A DNA stretch of 9,739 bases from contig JALQTL010000401.1 in assembly GCA_023260935.1 (NCBI GenBank), positions 1 through 9,739 on the forward strand, in the 5' to 3' direction. Below are positions 6,784-9,739 of the stretch, in pieces (within the stretch, counting starts at the first letter, position 1; every line of letters starts with the position of its first letter). The notes under the pieces are model-generated. The model had not been told where the DNA came from. It was given only the letters and a program-made list of their open reading frames with translations, and did not search any database. Position numbers and translations under genes: made by a program. This DNA comes from Paracoccaceae bacterium (GTDB taxonomy: Bacteria; Pseudomonadota; Alphaproteobacteria; Rhodobacterales; Rhodobacteraceae).

Positions 6784-6808
6784 GCATGATTTGACAAAAG
6801 GACTGACC

Positions 6809-7774
6809 ATGGCCGACGCCCGCGAATTTCAAGACCGCCTGCTTTCCCTCGGACTTGCCCGGGTATCCGAAGCCGCGGCCCTTGCCAGCGCCAAGCTGAT
6901 CGGGCGGGGGGATGAAAAGGCCGCCGATCAGGCCGCCGTCAACGCCATGCGCGATCAGCTGAACCTGCTCGACATCAAGGGCGTGGTGGTGATTGGCGAA
7001 GGCGAACGCGATGAAGCCCCGATGCTCTATATCGGCGAAGAAGTCGGCACCGGCCAGGGCCCGGCTGTGGACATCGCGCTTGATCCGCTCGAAGGCACCA
7101 CGCTCACCGCAAAGGACATGCCGAACGCACTGACGGTGATTGCCATGGCGCCCCGTGGCAGCCTGCTGCATGCGCCCGATGTCTATATGGAAAAGCTGGC
7201 CATCGGCCCGGGCTACCGCACCGGCGTCGTGACCATGGCGATGAGCCCCTCGGAACGCGTCTCGGCCCTTGCCGCCGCCAAGGGCGTGTCCACCGAAAAC
7301 ATCACCGTCTGCGTGCTCGAACGCCCCCGCCACGATGAGATGATCGCCGAAATCCGGTCGACCGGCGCCTCGATCCGCCTGATCACCGATGGCGATGTGG
7401 CCGGCGTCATGCATTGCGCCGAACCGGATGTGACGGGCATCGACATGTACATGGGCTCCGGCGGGGCGCCCGAAGGCGTTCTGGCCGCCGCCGCGCTGAA
7501 ATGCATGGGCGGTCAGTTCTTCGGCAAGCTTCTGTTTCGCAACGATGACGAACGCGCCCGCGCCCGCAAGGCCGGCATCACCAATTTTGACCGCGTCTAC
7601 ACCCGTGACGATCTGGTGCGCGGCGATGTGATCTTCGCCGCAACCGGGGTGACGGACGGCAGCCTGCTGGCCGGGATCAAGCGCGAACCGGGCTATCTGA
7701 CGGCGGAAACCATCCTTATGCGGTCGAAAACCGGTTCGGTGCGCCGCATGGTCTATCGTAACCCGATCCGCTGA
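6809..7774 (+). CDS. glpX: Class II fructose-1,6-bisphosphatase (GlpX)
   Basis: The product is 321 residues, the normal length for GlpX. It hydrolyses fructose 1,6-bisphosphate to fructose 6-phosphate in the cytoplasm, a gluconeogenic step; some members also act on sedoheptulose 1,7-bisphosphate. The metal-dependent phosphatase motifs are all present: GRGDEKAAD with Asp40, VIGEGERDEAPML with Glu64, and DPLEGTT with Asp92 and Glu95. These sit seven residues after E. coli GlpX Asp33, Glu57, Asp85 and Glu88. GSGGAPEGVLAA holds the last acidic ligand, Glu222. The ATG at 6809 has AAGGA (6798-6802) six bases upstream; an in-frame TTG at 6791 lies before this site and is rejected. The gene is 173 bp after hom across a structured gap. 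Its frame is intact and no key residue is missing. Confidence 0.96.
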   Translation: MADAREFQDRLLSLGLARVSEAAALASAKLIGRGDEKAADQAAVNAMRDQLNLLDIKGVVVIGEGERDEAPMLYIGEEVGTGQGPAVDIALDPLEGTTLTAKDMPNALTVIAMAPRGSLLHAPDVYMEKLAIGPGYRTGVVTMAMSPSERVSALAAAKGVSTENITVCVLERPRHDEMIAEIRSTGASIRLITDGDVAGVMHCAEPDVTGIDMYMGSGGAPEGVLAAAALKCMGGQFFGKLLFRNDDERARARKAGITNFDRVYTRDDLVRGDVIFAATGVTDGSLLAGIKREPGYLTAETILMRSKTGSVRRMVYRNPIR

Positions 7775-7783
7775 CGAAATCCG

Positions 7784-7808
7784 GCGCGGCCCTGGTGCCG
7801 GGCCGCGC
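7784..7808 (+). terminator. Strong GC hairpin after glpX
   Basis: GCGCGGCCC (7784-7792) and GGGCCGCGC (7800-7808) form a perfect 9-bp stem with a seven-base loop, nine bases after the glpX stop. No T-run follows (CCCC AAACATT), so it may end transcription poorly by itself or instead protect the glpX mRNA end. Confidence 0.45.
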
Positions 7809-7837
7809 GCCCCAAACATTCGCGCCTGCCACTTGCA

Positions 7838-7879
7838 CCTTTTGACAAATACTCTCGCCGGAGGCGTCCCCGCCCTCCG
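7838..7879. repeat. Probable dispersed intergenic palindromic repeat (Rhodobacteraceae type)
   Basis: CGGAGG (7859-7864) and CCTCCG (7874-7879) form a 6-bp stem with a nine-base loop, next to CTTTTGACAAATACTC on the left. Read on the minus strand this is a GC hairpin, then CCTCCGGCGAGAGTATTTG, a form I recall as common at gene ends in Rhodobacteraceae. Only one copy is in this window, so the repeat status rests on recollection. TTGACA within it (7842-7847) has no -10 box at the right distance. Confidence 0.35.
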
Positions 7880-7933
7880 CCATGCGCAGGTTTTGCAGTT
7901 GAAGCGCGCCGCCGCTTGGTGCAGACCCGTGCC

Positions 7934-9676
<1,743 letters not shown>

Positions 9677-9689
9677 CGCATTTTCCCTC

Positions 9690-9718
9690 TTGCGAGTCAG
9701 GCCAGAGGTGATTATTCA
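9690..9718 (+). promoter_or_regulatory. Possible promoter downstream of recJ
   Basis: TTGCGA (9690-9695) and TATTCA (9713-9718) are separated by exactly 17 bases and resemble sigma-70 -35 and -10 boxes. A 14-base inverted repeat, GGTGA-TTAT-TCACC (9707-9720), overlaps the -10 box and could be an operator. The gene it would drive is beyond the window, so this is a tentative call. Confidence 0.3.
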
Positions 9719-9722
9719 CCGC

Positions 9723-9739
9723 GCCACGCCAATCGTGGC
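9723..9739. other. Hairpin at the window edge
   Basis: GCCACG (9723-9728) and CGTGGC (9734-9739) form a perfect 6-bp stem with a five-base loop ending exactly at the window boundary. It may extend further and could be the recJ terminator or part of a downstream leader. What follows is not visible. Confidence 0.35.

Noticed and set aside
5307..6797. A 496-codon open frame on the minus strand
   Set aside because: It lies entirely across hom and its flanks in antisense, with composition bias typical of a shadow frame. hom has complete catalytic motifs and a ribosome binding site.
6773..7819. A 348-codon open frame on the minus strand
   Set aside because: It is antisense to glpX, with repetitive Gly/His/Asp composition and no family signature.
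9721..9739. Start of a tRNA gene
   Set aside because: Only 19 bases are present and they do not show the D-arm or any tRNA consensus.

Overview
The window is about 9.7 kb of GC-rich bacterial chromosome. The protein styles, the hom-glpX-recJ gene order, the three-gene TadG/TadE/TadE-like cluster and a CCTCC/GGAGG intergenic motif ending in a short AT-rich stretch all fit an alphaproteobacterium, most likely of the Rhodobacteraceae. I cannot name a genus from sequence alone. I see no phage genes, transposase, CRISPR array, rRNA or complete tRNA.

Left end (1-1529): the window opens inside a minus-strand glutamate dehydrogenase gene that lacks its C-terminal end. A 356-bp divergent intergenic region separates it from the next genes.

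Pilus region (1530-4345): three plus-strand genes are packed together. They encode a TadG-like protein with a von Willebrand factor A domain, a TadE-type pseudopilin, and a second short TadE/TadF-like pseudopilin. The first two overlap by ATGA and the third follows after 21 bp, so they look like one operon. They probably supply minor, envelope-facing parts of a Flp/Tad pilus whose motor, secretin and major pilin genes lie elsewhere.

Middle (4338-5243): the pilus operon converges on a minus-strand gene for a small two-helix membrane protein of unknown function, and the two stop codons sit in the arms of one hairpin. Divergent from that gene is a 78-residue predicted lipoprotein.

Right half (5263-9676): homoserine dehydrogenase (hom), class II fructose-1,6-bisphosphatase (glpX) and single-strand DNA exonuclease RecJ (recJ) follow on the plus strand. 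The order is common in alphaproteobacteria although the three functions (threonine/methionine synthesis, gluconeogenesis, DNA repair) are unrelated. The gaps are not tight (173 and 159 bp) and contain strong inverted repeats. After recJ there is a short palindrome, a promoter-like pair of boxes and the start of another hairpin, suggesting that a new transcription unit begins just past the window.

Most of the window is ordinary core genome. The points most worth a second look are the competing secondary structures before glpX, the tryptophan-rich insertion in the TadG-like protein, the uncharacterised membrane protein/lipoprotein pair, and the repeat-like element before recJ.
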